Positions 29,038 to 38,523 of a stretch of DNA of 43,169 nucleotides are shown here, piece by piece. Numbering within the stretch: position 1 is the stretch's first letter; every line of letters starts with the position of its first letter. The notes under the pieces were generated by a model. It was not told the origin of the DNA and searched no databases. It worked only from the letters and a program-made list of their open reading frames with translations. Source of the stretch: Candidatus Nitrosopumilus sp. (GTDB lineage Archaea; Thermoproteota; Nitrososphaeria; Nitrososphaerales; Nitrosopumilaceae); contig JAOTYR010000003.1 in NCBI GenBank assembly GCA_029861785.1, forward strand, positions 1-43,169, given 5' to 3'. A program made the position numbers and the translations under genes.

Positions 29038-29179
29038 TTTATAATCTTTTCAAATTCTTGTTTTATTATAGATTGAAATATTTTGTATGAGATTATTAAA
29101 AACATCAAAAAAACTGCCTAAAAAATATCCACAAAATAAATAGTAACTAGATTTTTTTATTTGTTAAATTAAAAATAAA

Positions 29180-31288
29180 TTACTTTTTTTTCCAGATAAA
29201 ATTATTGTAAATTAATTCTTGTCTAAGTTGTGCAAATGGTTGCGCACCACCACCGTACCACTTTGTAAAAAACTCATACAAGTGAAGTCTGAGAGACTGA
29301 ATATACACAATTAATCCCTCAATCATCATTATTCCCAAGTTTCCGCCAATGATCATTGCCATCGCTCCACCAGATTCTGAACCACCTAGTGATGAGAAGG
29401 CATTATTGACAGTCAATAACAATGCCGCATGCACCAACAGCATAATCCCTAGTCGAGCATAACTAATCGTGTGAGCTAAAGCCTCTACAGTTTTTCCAAG
29501 AAATACCTCCATTACCACACTCGCAGGGTCTCCTCCATCTTCAGGATGTTTCTTTGAATGCATAATTCCCCCCACCATCATTAACACCATTGATGCAATA
29601 ACGATAACCACTGCAATTCTTGTAACAATCCAAACCTGTGCCCAATCACCAAGGAAAATTGTTACCCATGGGACTGCTTCAGTATGTACTCTTGAATACA
29701 TATTCATCACATCATATTGGGAACCAATAGCACACATCATGATTACAACAATACCTCCATAGAGTGCAAGATTTGGAATTGCCTCCATATACAAAACAAG
29801 TTTTTGACCTGTCTGGGCAAGTCTTTGCATTCTCAAAACCATTGCCCAAACTAGATGAACAATTCCAAGGAACAATGAAACTTTGAGTATATTGATTACT
29901 TGATCAAATGTAAGCTCTGCAACACTAAGTATTCCAACAATCCAACTTACAGAGTAAAGTGCTCCTCCCTCCTCTAATAATCCTTCAAATGGACCCATAT
30001 GATCTAGGTGATATCCAAACGCCTCTCCTGCACCAACACCTGCTATTGCTGCTGAGGCACCAGAGATTGCAATTAACATTCCCCATCTTGAAAGCTCACC
30101 CTGTCCTTTTACTTTGAATAATAATCCTAACCCCATTAATAAGAGACCATGACCCATATCTGCAAACATCAGACCATAAAATATTGGCCACATCAAGGCA
30201 ATCATTGGAGTAGGATCTGGTTCTCCGTTCTTTGGAATTCCCTGACTCTTGGTAATAACTTCAAATGTTCTAACAAATCTCTTATTTTCAAATAAAGTTG
30301 GCAGTTCATTGATTATTTTGGGATCAGTAACTTCTTCAACAATTGAGGTCCATTGTTTAGTAGTGTCTTGGAATTTTTTTTCCATTTTTCTAGGAATGAA
30401 TCCTTGTATTACTGCAAAGTTTTTGGTTCCACCAGGCTTTCTTAGACTCTCAAGAACGTCTTTTGCAACAAGAGCCTTTTCATGGATAGATAAAATATCC
30501 CGTCTCAAACTCTTTTTAAGTCCAGAAATTTGTTTTGCAATTGAAGCTTGTTTTTCAGTTAACTCTTTAATTTTTGATGTTGCATATTCATATGCCTCAC
30601 TAGGAACTTGGGGGATTCCTTGCGGAATTGTAAAAACATTAGAGTTAAAGCTTCTTAGAACTTTGAGAACTTTTTCAGAGTCCTCCGAGTCAGAAATTAT
30701 TAAAAGAGCTGACTTTTCTTTATTCTCCAAATCATATTTGTAAATTGTAATATCTTCAAGAGAACGACTAATCTCTTCAAAATCTGAAGAATTGATAACA
30801 AATAGATTAGTGTAAAAATATTTCATCAATCCAAATCCAGTCAAGTCAATTTTCATTTTCTTGATCACTTCCAAAGTTTCTTTAAGCGAAGAAAGCTCTT
30901 CTATTGCAAGTTTTGTATTTGATGCTTCTTCCAAGAGTTCGGAGGGTTTGTCAATAACTGAAGGTGCTTTTTCTTTAAGATAATTTACCATATCCTCAAT
31001 TTCGTCAATTTCGTAATCTTTCTTTTTGATTACAGTTCCTTTGAAAAGTATCTCCATGATTCCGACATTAAGGGGAAGTCCTAAACCTTTTACCACATCA
31101 TCAATTGACTGAAATGCTTTTTGGGCCTCTAATAGAAGATCATCAATTCCCGGAGTTACAAGATCATTATCTGTTTCTATTTTGTGAAACCATTCAAATT
31201 CTGTTAGTCTTGAAATCGCTCTTGGAGACTCACTTCTTGGTAAAATAACAGTTCCAAGTTTTAGATCGGCTGTAGCCAAGATAATCAA
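29180..31288 (-). CDS. atpI: A/V-type ATP synthase subunit I (a)
   Basis: Coiled N-terminal half and GLMFADMGHGLLLMGLGLLF / EALAHTISYARLGIMLLVHAALL motifs. Confidence 0.95.
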   Translation of the reverse strand: MIILATADLKLGTVILPRSESPRAISRLTEFEWFHKIETDNDLVTPGIDDLLLEAQKAFQSIDDVVKGLGLPLNVGIMEILFKGTVIKKKDYEIDEIEDMVNYLKEKAPSVIDKPSELLEEASNTKLAIEELSSLKETLEVIKKMKIDLTGFGLMKYFYTNLFVINSSDFEEISRSLEDITIYKYDLENKEKSALLIISDSEDSEKVLKVLRSFNSNVFTIPQGIPQVPSEAYEYATSKIKELTEKQASIAKQISGLKKSLRRDILSIHEKALVAKDVLESLRKPGGTKNFAVIQGFIPRKMEKKFQDTTKQWTSIVEEVTDPKIINELPTLFENKRFVRTFEVITKSQGIPKNGEPDPTPMIALMWPIFYGLMFADMGHGLLLMGLGLLFKVKGQGELSRWGMLIAISGASAAIAGVGAGEAFGYHLDHMGPFEGLLEEGGALYSVSWIVGILSVAELTFDQVINILKVSLFLGIVHLVWAMVLRMQRLAQTGQKLVLYMEAIPNLALYGGIVVIMMCAIGSQYDVMNMYSRVHTEAVPWVTIFLGDWAQVWIVTRIAVVIVIASMVLMMVGGIMHSKKHPEDGGDPASVVMEVFLGKTVEALAHTISYARLGIMLLVHAALLLTVNNAFSSLGGSESGGAMAMIIGGNLGIMMIEGLIVYIQSLRLHLYEFFTKWYGGGAQPFAQLRQELIYNNFIWKKK

Positions 31289-31371
31289 CTGATTTTTTCT
31301 ATGATTTTAATATCTTTCTGATTGAACTCGTTCCCAAACATTAAAATCTATTAGCAAGATTATGCCACACA

Positions 31372-31971
31372 TTGGCATCAGATTCTGCATTAGAAGGTAC
31401 GATTGACAAAATTCTTGGCCAAACTGAATCTAATATTCTTTCAGGCCTTGATTCTGCACTCTCAGAATCTAAACAAAGTCTGGATGATTCCGTTATTACT
31501 TTAGAGCAAGAATATGATCAAATCATCTCAAATGGTAAAAAAGAAGCCGATAAAATTGAAAAACAGATTATTGGAAGCTCTGATATTGAGTCCAGAAACA
31601 AAAAGCTAACCACCGTAGAAGAATCAATTGATAAAGTCTTTACAAAAGCAATAGAAGAAATTTCAAATGCCGATCGCAGTGGCGATTATTCCAATTTAAT
31701 TAAATCTCTATTAGATGAATCAACAAAAATCTTAGGAACAACTGAAATCACAGTTTTTACCAATTCTAAAGATAAAGATGTAGTCCAATCAACACTCTCT
31801 CAATATCCAGGAGCTGAACTCTCATCAGAAACCATTGATTGTCTTGGAGGTGTGAAAGTAAAATCAAAGGATGGTGCAATGACTTTTGACAATACTATCG
31901 ATGCTAAAATTGAACGATTGAAGCCTTTAATTAGGAAAGATATCGCAACCCAATTTGGAGTAGGTAACTAA
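31372..31971 (+). CDS. atpE: A/V-type ATP synthase subunit E
   Basis: Long N-terminal helix and C-terminal globular [41 protein letters not shown]; directly upstream of atpA; TTG start. Confidence 0.92.
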   Translation: MASDSALEGTIDKILGQTESNILSGLDSALSESKQSLDDSVITLEQEYDQIISNGKKEADKIEKQIIGSSDIESRNKKLTTVEESIDKVFTKAIEEISNADRSGDYSNLIKSLLDESTKILGTTEITVFTNSKDKDVVQSTLSQYPGAELSSETIDCLGGVKVKSKDGAMTFDNTIDAKIERLKPLIRKDIATQFGVGN

Positions 31972-31972
31972 A

Positions 31973-33751
31973 ATGGCTGCACAAGGTAGAATTGTTTGGG
32001 TAAGCGGTCCGGCTGTTAGAGCAGACGGAATGTCTGATGCAAAAATGTATGAGACTGTAACTGTTGGAAATTCAAAACTTGTAGGAGAAGTGATTAGACT
32101 AACAGGAGATGTTGCATTTATTCAAGTCTATGAATCAACCAGCGGATTAAAACCAGGTGAACCGGTAATTGGAACTGGAAACCCACTTAGTGTTTTATTG
32201 GGTCCAGGAATTATTGGACAAATTTATGACGGAATTCAAAGACCTCTAAAAGAATTATCAAAAGCCTCAGGTTCCTATATTGGAAGAGGTATAACTACAA
32301 CCCCCGTTGACATGACCAAACAATACCATTTTATTCCAACTGTCAACGTTGGAGACGAAGTTTCTGCTGGAAGCGTAATTGGTACTGTACAAGAAACAGA
32401 TCTAATTGAGCATTCCATCATGGTTCCCCCTGACCATAAAGGAGGAAAGATTACAAATATCGTAAGTGAAGGAGATTATAATTTAGAAACTGAAATGGCA
32501 ACCACTGAAAAAGATGGTCAGTCTGTTCCATTAAAGATGTTTCACAAATGGCCTGTAAGAAAACCACGTCCATTCCTAAAACGATATGACCCTACAGTTC
32601 CACTATTAACAGGACAACGTGTTATTGACACTTTCTTCCCCATTGCAAAAGGCGGTACTGGTTCAATACCAGGTGCTTTTGGAACTGGAAAAACAGTAAC
32701 ATTACACCAGATTGCTAAATGGGCGGATTCTCAAGTTGTAGTTTACATCGGATGTGGAGAAAGAGGCAATGAAATGACAGAAGTTCTAGTTGAGTTCCCA
32801 GAACTCAAGGATCCTAGAACTGGAAAACCACTTATGGATCGAACAGTTTTGGTTGCAAATACTAGTAACATGCCAGTAGCAGCCAGAGAAGCAAGTATCT
32901 ATACTGGTGTAACAATCGCTGAATATTATAGAGATATGGGTAAAGACGTTGTACTTGTAGCAGATTCTACAAGTAGATGGGCCGAATCTCTAAGAGAAAT
33001 GAGTGGCCGTTTAGAAGAAATGCCTGCAGAAGAGGGATATCCATCATATCTTGCATCAAGATTAGCAGAATTTTATGAAAGAGCTGGACGAGTAAGAGCC
33101 TCTGGCAGTCCAGACCGAGACGGATCAGTTACTCTAGTTGGAGCAGTCTCACCATCAGGTGGGGACTTTACTGAACCCGTAACAACCCATACTATGAGAT
33201 TTATCAAAACTTTTTGGGCTTTGGATGCAAAGCTTGCATATTCTAGACACTATCCGTCAATTAATTGGATGAACAGTTATTCAGGTTACTTGGCAGACAT
33301 TGCAAAATGGTGGGGAGAAAACATCAATGAAGATTGGCTTAGCCTTAGAAGTGAGGCATATGGTGTTTTACAAAGAGAAGATACACTAAAAGAAATTGTG
33401 AGACTCTTAGGCCCAGAAGCCTTGCCTGATGAAGAAAAATTAATTTTAGAAGTTGCAAGAATGGTAAAGATTGGTTTGTTACAACAAAACTCATTTGACG
33501 AAGTTGATACTTATTGTAGTCCAGAAAAACAATACAAATTACTAAAACTTCTTGTAGACTTTTACAAGCGAGGACAACAAGCTTTGAAAGAAGGGACTGA
33601 ATTAGCTGATATTAGAGCTATGCCAATTGTTGGTTCAATGCTAAAGGCACGAATGGATGTCAAAGACGATGAGATGCCAAAACTTGATCAATTAGAAGTT
33701 GACATGCAAGAACAATTTAAGAGCATAGCAGGAGTGAAAGTTCAAAATTGA
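31973..33751 (+). CDS. atpA: A/V-type ATP synthase subunit A (catalytic)
   Basis: P-loop [64 protein letters not shown]. Confidence 0.98.
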   Translation: MAAQGRIVWVSGPAVRADGMSDAKMYETVTVGNSKLVGEVIRLTGDVAFIQVYESTSGLKPGEPVIGTGNPLSVLLGPGIIGQIYDGIQRPLKELSKASGSYIGRGITTTPVDMTKQYHFIPTVNVGDEVSAGSVIGTVQETDLIEHSIMVPPDHKGGKITNIVSEGDYNLETEMATTEKDGQSVPLKMFHKWPVRKPRPFLKRYDPTVPLLTGQRVIDTFFPIAKGGTGSIPGAFGTGKTVTLHQIAKWADSQVVVYIGCGERGNEMTEVLVEFPELKDPRTGKPLMDRTVLVANTSNMPVAAREASIYTGVTIAEYYRDMGKDVVLVADSTSRWAESLREMSGRLEEMPAEEGYPSYLASRLAEFYERAGRVRASGSPDRDGSVTLVGAVSPSGGDFTEPVTTHTMRFIKTFWALDAKLAYSRHYPSINWMNSYSGYLADIAKWWGENINEDWLSLRSEAYGVLQREDTLKEIVRLLGPEALPDEEKLILEVARMVKIGLLQQNSFDEVDTYCSPEKQYKLLKLLVDFYKRGQQALKEGTELADIRAMPIVGSMLKARMDVKDDEMPKLDQLEVDMQEQFKSIAGVKVQN

Positions 33752-35133
33752 GTGCCGAAGGTGGAGTCCAATACAGCAAGATTGCAGAAATTAAAGGTCC
33801 GCTAGTGGTAGTTGATGACGTTTCAAATGCAGCATTTGATGAACTAGTAGAGATTGAAACTAATGAAGGAGAAAGACGACTAGGTAAAGTTTTAGAAGTT
33901 GGAAATGGAAAAGCCATTGTACAAGTATTTGAAGGAACAACTGGATTATCAATTTCTGGTACTAATGCAAAATTTGTTGGTAAAGTTATGGAAATGCCAG
34001 TATCAAGAGAAGTGTTAGGAAGAGTCTTTGATGGTTTAGGAAGGCCAAAAGATGGACTACCAGATCCAATTGCTGATCAGTTTATTGATATCAACGGTGA
34101 ACCAATGAACCCTGAGCAGAGAGAATATCCTAAAGACTTTATCCAAACCGGTGTATCAGTTATTGATGGAATGATTACTCTGGTAAGAGGACAAAAGCTT
34201 CCAATATTTTCAGGATCAGGAATGTCTCATAATCTTGTTGCAGCACAAATTGCCAGACAAGCAAGCGTAATTGGAAAACAAGATGATTTTGCAGTAGTAT
34301 TTGCAGCAATCGGTGTGCAATACAGTGAAGCAGAATATTTTAGACGAAGTCTTGAAGAATCTGGTGCACTAAAGAGAAGTGTTCTTTTCCTAAACACAGC
34401 AGATGACCCTGCAATTGAAAGAATAATTACTCCACGCGTCGCATTAACTGTAGCAGAATATTTGGCATTTGAGCTTGGAATGCATGTATTGGTCATACTA
34501 ACTGATATGACAAATTATGCTGAGGCATTAAGAGAAATTAGTGCAGCAAGAGAAGAAGTTCCAGGAAGAAAAGGCTATCCGGGCTATCTTTACACAGATC
34601 TTTCAACAATTTATGAAAGGGCAGGCAAACTAAATGGAAAAAAAGGAAGTGTCACCCAAGTTCCGATTCTTTCAATGCCATCAGATGATATTACTCACCC
34701 AATTCCAGATCTTACAGGATATATCACAGAAGGTCAGGTTGTTCTTGGTAGAGATTTGTTTAGGCAAGGAGTTTATCCTCCTGTGAACATCTTGATGAGC
34801 CTTAGTAGATTGATGAAAGACGGAATTGGTGAAGGAAGCACAAGAGCAGATCATGGCGAAGTTTCCAATCAAGTTTATGATGCATATTCTAGAGCACAAG
34901 AAGTAAGAGCTCTTGCTGGAATTGTAGGGAAGGCAGGATTAACAGAAATCGATTTGAAATACATGGATGTTGGAGATGCCTTTGAAAAAGAATTCCTATC
35001 TCAAGCCACTGATGAAAATAGAACAATTGAAGAAACTCTAGGTATCTTGTGGAAGATAGTTTCTAAACTACCAAAGAATGAAATTACCAAAATTAAAGAC
35101 AAATACATAGACCAATATTACAAGGAACAGTAG
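33748..35133 (+). CDS. atpB: A/V-type ATP synthase subunit B
   Basis: [67 protein letters not shown] overlap with atpA. Confidence 0.98.
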   Translation: MSAEGGVQYSKIAEIKGPLVVVDDVSNAAFDELVEIETNEGERRLGKVLEVGNGKAIVQVFEGTTGLSISGTNAKFVGKVMEMPVSREVLGRVFDGLGRPKDGLPDPIADQFIDINGEPMNPEQREYPKDFIQTGVSVIDGMITLVRGQKLPIFSGSGMSHNLVAAQIARQASVIGKQDDFAVVFAAIGVQYSEAEYFRRSLEESGALKRSVLFLNTADDPAIERIITPRVALTVAEYLAFELGMHVLVILTDMTNYAEALREISAAREEVPGRKGYPGYLYTDLSTIYERAGKLNGKKGSVTQVPILSMPSDDITHPIPDLTGYITEGQVVLGRDLFRQGVYPPVNILMSLSRLMKDGIGEGSTRADHGEVSNQVYDAYSRAQEVRALAGIVGKAGLTEIDLKYMDVGDAFEKEFLSQATDENRTIEETLGILWKIVSKLPKNEITKIKDKYIDQYYKEQ

Positions 35134-35137
35134 CGAA

Positions 35138-35767
35138 ATGTCATTTGGACAAAATGTAGCTGCAACAAAAATTGAACTTCTAAAATATAAAAAATCAAGC
35201 CAGGTTGCTATAATGGTTCAGAAAATTTTAGATGACAAGCGTAAAGTTTTATTAAAAAACATCGAAGAGATGATTCAAGAAGCATCTAAGGCAAGAGGTG
35301 GTATTTGGGATCCTTTGCAGGATATATACAAGTCTGTCAACGAGGCATATCTTGCATTAGGAACAGGAACAGTAGATTCTGTTGCAGAATCAACACCACC
35401 AGTAATGGAAGTCGATATCCATGTTAGAAGAGTTGTAGATGTAAAAATTCCCGCACTTACTGTCACTGAAAAAGATACAAAATCAATGCCTTATGGATTT
35501 GCTGATACAAACTCCTCAATAGACAGGGCAGCAAAACAGATCAAAATTTTACTTCCAAAAATCTGCAAAGCAGCAGAATATGAGAATTCAATATTTAGCC
35601 TTGCAAAGGCACTTGAGAAAACCCAAAAATTGCTTAACGCACTAGAAAATGTAATTATTCCTCAGTATAAAGAAAAAATAAGATTTATTCTTGCAACCTT
35701 GGAAGAGAGAGAAAGAGAAGATTTCGCAAAGTTAAAAAAAGTCAAAGCTAAGATGGAAAGTAGATAA
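35138..35767 (+). CDS. atpD: A/V-type ATP synthase subunit D
   Basis: TKIELLKYKKSSQVAIMVQKILDDKRKVLL; C-terminal NALENVIIPQYKEKIRFILATLEEREREDFAKLKKVK. Confidence 0.95.
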   Translation: MSFGQNVAATKIELLKYKKSSQVAIMVQKILDDKRKVLLKNIEEMIQEASKARGGIWDPLQDIYKSVNEAYLALGTGTVDSVAESTPPVMEVDIHVRRVVDVKIPALTVTEKDTKSMPYGFADTNSSIDRAAKQIKILLPKICKAAEYENSIFSLAKALEKTQKLLNALENVIIPQYKEKIRFILATLEEREREDFAKLKKVKAKMESR

Positions 35768-35898
35768 TGGCAAAAGAAGAAATTAAAAAATTAATTGAAC
35801 AATCAAAAAAATCAATAGAACAAGATCACGAAAAATTTTCTCAATCTATTAAAGATGATCTTCAATCCTTCAAAAAAAAGACTTTGGATAAAATTTGA
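35767..35898 (+). CDS. 43-aa coiled-coil sORF in the ATPase operon
   Basis: MAKEEIKKLIEQSKKSIEQDHEKFSQSIKDDLQSFKKKTLDKI; TAATG overlap with atpD stop; amphipathic helix with about 11-residue periodicity. Confidence 0.65.
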   Translation: MAKEEIKKLIEQSKKSIEQDHEKFSQSIKDDLQSFKKKTLDKI

Positions 35899-35950
35899 TC
35901 CAAAAACATTATCATGATTTAAATATGGAACGGAAGGGGCTAAATCGTAC

Positions 35951-36256
35951 ATGAAACCTATTGTATTAGCACTTTTGGCGACAATTGTAATTTCAGCATT
36001 AGGATTCACTGGTACTGCATATGCTCAAGAATCTGGAGCATCAGAAGCAGCTGGCATGAAACTTTTAGGTGCAGGTTTAGCATTTGGTTTGGCAGCAGCT
36101 GGCGCTGGTATCGGTTTAGGTCAAGTAGGTGCAGCAGGTCTTGCAGTAATTAGCGAGAACCCAGCTTTACAGTCAAAAGTATTCATCTTCGTAGGCATGG
36201 TAGAATCAATCGCTATCTACGGTATAGTTATGATGTTTATCATCTTGGGACAGTAA
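35951..36256 (+). CDS. atpK: A/V-type ATP synthase proteolipid subunit K (c)
   Basis: Signal-peptide-like N-terminus; LGAGLAFGLAAAGAGIGLGQVGAAGLAVISENP and FVGMVESIAIYGIVMMFII. Confidence 0.95.
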   Translation: MKPIVLALLATIVISALGFTGTAYAQESGASEAAGMKLLGAGLAFGLAAAGAGIGLGQVGAAGLAVISENPALQSKVFIFVGMVESIAIYGIVMMFIILGQ

Positions 36257-36293
36257 ACCCAATCGTAAACTCTTTTTAAAATTTTTAAATTTT

Positions 36294-36755
36294 TTAATTA
36301 TATTTTAGCTGGTTTACATCTAATACTCGTCCACAATATCTACACCTGAGTACTCTTCCGTCTTTGTCAACTACATCCATCACTGATTCAATGTGCTCAT
36401 AACTATTTGTAATACAATCAGGATTAGAGCAGCGAAAAATCCTGTCTATCTCGTTTGGAAGTGAAACTCTTCGCTTCTCTATTAGCTTGTAATTTTTTAT
36501 GATGTTAATAGTTGCCTTTGGAGCAATTACTGCCAATTTGTTGGTGTCATCATCAGCTAGAAACTTGTTTTCTACCTTGATAATATCTTTTTTCTTAAAT
36601 TTGCCACTTGGCACATTCAATGCAATCGTGATTAAACTTCCATCCCTACCGTTAATTTGAAGAGCTCCTAATACCTGAAGGCCTTTACCTTCATCAATAT
36701 GATCAATTACAGTTCCTTCTTTGATTCGTCGAACCAAAAGTTCGGACTCTTGCAT
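36294..36755 (-). CDS. pyrI: Aspartate carbamoyltransferase regulatory subunit
   Basis: VRRIKEGTVIDHIDEGKGLQVL; Zn Cys set CSNPDC...CRYCG; ATG at 36755 preferred over GTG 36776 (canonical N-terminus, TATA spacing). Confidence 0.93.
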   Translation of the reverse strand: MQESELLVRRIKEGTVIDHIDEGKGLQVLGALQINGRDGSLITIALNVPSGKFKKKDIIKVENKFLADDDTNKLAVIAPKATINIIKNYKLIEKRRVSLPNEIDRIFRCSNPDCITNSYEHIESVMDVVDKDGRVLRCRYCGRVLDVNQLKYN

Positions 36756-36779
36756 CAGAATACTTTGTATAGTCACCAG

Positions 36780-36787
36780 TATATATT
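36780..36787 (-). promoter_or_regulatory. TATA-like element for leaderless pyrI
   Basis: ATATATAC on the minus strand, centred about 29 nt upstream of ATG 36755. Confidence 0.45.
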
Positions 36788-36796
36788 ATTGAAAGA

Positions 36797-37726
36797 GTGA
36801 GCGATTTCTACAATAAAGATATCATATCAATTAAAGACTATACCAGAGATCAATTTGAGGATATTTTTCAATACACTGAAAAATTAATGAAATTAGATTC
36901 CGCAGCAAGACGAGAAATCTGTAAAGGAAAAACCTTGAGTTATTTGTTTTATGAGCCAAGTACCAGAACTCGGCTAAGCTTCGAATCTGCAATGGCCTTA
37001 ATTGGAGGAAATTCCTTGGGAATTTCTGATATCTCCTCTTCTTCTACTCAAAAAGGTGAGAGCCTTGCAGATACTGTAAAAATAATGTCGATTTATTCAG
37101 ATGTACTGGTTTTAAGACATCCACTTGATGGTTCTAGTAGATTTGCATCAGAGATTTCTTCAAAACCTGTAATTAATGCAGGGAGTGGCACAGAAGAGCA
37201 TCCAACACAGGCCATACAAGACTTGTTTACAATTAAAAAGGAAAAGAAGAAGATCGATGGATTAAAAATTGGAATTATTGGAGATTTAAAATATGGCAGA
37301 ACTGTTTATTCACTTTTGTCTGGTCTTGGAAACTATGATGTAGAGGTTCACTTGATTTCTCCTGAATCTCTAAAAATTAGACCAGACTCCATTTATGAAA
37401 TAAGAAAAAAATTATCATTTACTGAATCCATTGACATTGAAGAATACATTGAAGACTTGGATGTCGTTTATGTGACAAGAATTCAAAAGGAACGATTCCC
37501 AGATGAAGAAGAATATCTCAAGGTAAAGGGAAGTTATTTGATTGGCCTTGATTTGTTAAAAAAGATGAAAGAAGACTCTATTATCTTACACCCATTACCC
37601 AGACTAGATGAAATCTCCACTGACATTGATAAAACAAAACATGCAAAATACTTCCAACAAGCTGAATATGGAAAGTATACTCGTGCTGCATTGTTGGGAT
37701 TGACTCTCAATGAGAATGGATTCTAA
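36797..37726 (+). CDS. pyrB: Aspartate carbamoyltransferase catalytic subunit
   Basis: FYEPSTRTRLSFESAM; GSGTEEHPTQAIQDLFTI; ILHPLPRLDEI; GTG start. Confidence 0.97.
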   Translation: MSDFYNKDIISIKDYTRDQFEDIFQYTEKLMKLDSAARREICKGKTLSYLFYEPSTRTRLSFESAMALIGGNSLGISDISSSSTQKGESLADTVKIMSIYSDVLVLRHPLDGSSRFASEISSKPVINAGSGTEEHPTQAIQDLFTIKKEKKKIDGLKIGIIGDLKYGRTVYSLLSGLGNYDVEVHLISPESLKIRPDSIYEIRKKLSFTESIDIEEYIEDLDVVYVTRIQKERFPDEEEYLKVKGSYLIGLDLLKKMKEDSIILHPLPRLDEISTDIDKTKHAKYFQQAEYGKYTRAALLGLTLNENGF

Positions 37727-37792
37727 AAATTAAAGAATTTAATAAAAAATTTCGTATTCCATATATCTGAAGACAATCAATAAGAAATTAGT

Positions 37793-38521
37793 TTGACTCA
37801 AACAAAAATCATTCCAATTTTTCCGTTAGACTTGGTTTTGTTCCCTAGACAAGAACTTCCACTTAGAATTTTTGAGCCACGCTACAAACAGCTAGTAGAT
37901 GATTGTATGCTAGGTAATGGGCAGTTTGGTGTATGTCTAGTGGATTCAAATAATAAAATTTCAGGCTGGAATGGACCAAAACCCATTGGAACCATTGCAA
38001 AAATCAAAAAATGTGAAGATGTTGAATTGGATGGAACGCAATTACAAATTGAAACCTTGGGACGAAATAAATTTCAAATAAAAAAGATAATTTCACCATC
38101 AGTAGAACTACCTGAAAACTATGATCCTTATTCCATAGAAGGGCATCAAGCAATATCAGATCTTGCTGAAAAGTCACATGATGATGAAAAAATGTACATC
38201 CAAGCAGAAGTTGAATTAATTCCTGAAATAGATGATAATATTTCCTTGAATCAATGGGAGCATATTGTTGACATGTGGAAACGAAAAACTATCAACCAAG
38301 CCCTTCCACAACAAGTTGAACCTGCAGCTCTTGATCAAGTTCTAACACAATATTATCTAAAAACTGATACTCCTACAATTGATTACGTTTATTCTTTGGC
38401 CGCTTTAGGTGCGCATGATCCTAATGATTTACAGCCTATTTTAGAGGCAAATACTATGGAAGAGCTAATTCAAAGAATGGAAGAATTACTGACAATAAAT
38501 AACCCTAAGTTAGAAAAATAA
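37793..38521 (+). CDS. Stand-alone LON substrate-binding (N-terminal) domain protein
   Basis: IIPIFPLDLVLFPRQELPLRIFEPRYKQLVDDCM; no AAA+ or protease domain; TTG start. Confidence 0.88.
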   Translation: MTQTKIIPIFPLDLVLFPRQELPLRIFEPRYKQLVDDCMLGNGQFGVCLVDSNNKISGWNGPKPIGTIAKIKKCEDVELDGTQLQIETLGRNKFQIKKIISPSVELPENYDPYSIEGHQAISDLAEKSHDDEKMYIQAEVELIPEIDDNISLNQWEHIVDMWKRKTINQALPQQVEPAALDQVLTQYYLKTDTPTIDYVYSLAALGAHDPNDLQPILEANTMEELIQRMEELLTINNPKLEK

Positions 38522-38523
38522 TA

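Noticed and set aside
29086-29142. 18-codon ORF MRLLKTSKKLPKKYPQNK between sulfurtransferase and atpI
   Set aside because: Too short and Lys-rich in AT-rich DNA; no support beyond an ATG
30249-30743. 164-aa plus ORF opposite atpI
   Set aside because: Long but antisense to a highly recognisable ATPase subunit I; no domain
35812-36009. 65-aa minus ORF spanning the D-K intergenic
   Set aside because: Overlaps the sORF and proteolipid start antisense; no coding signal
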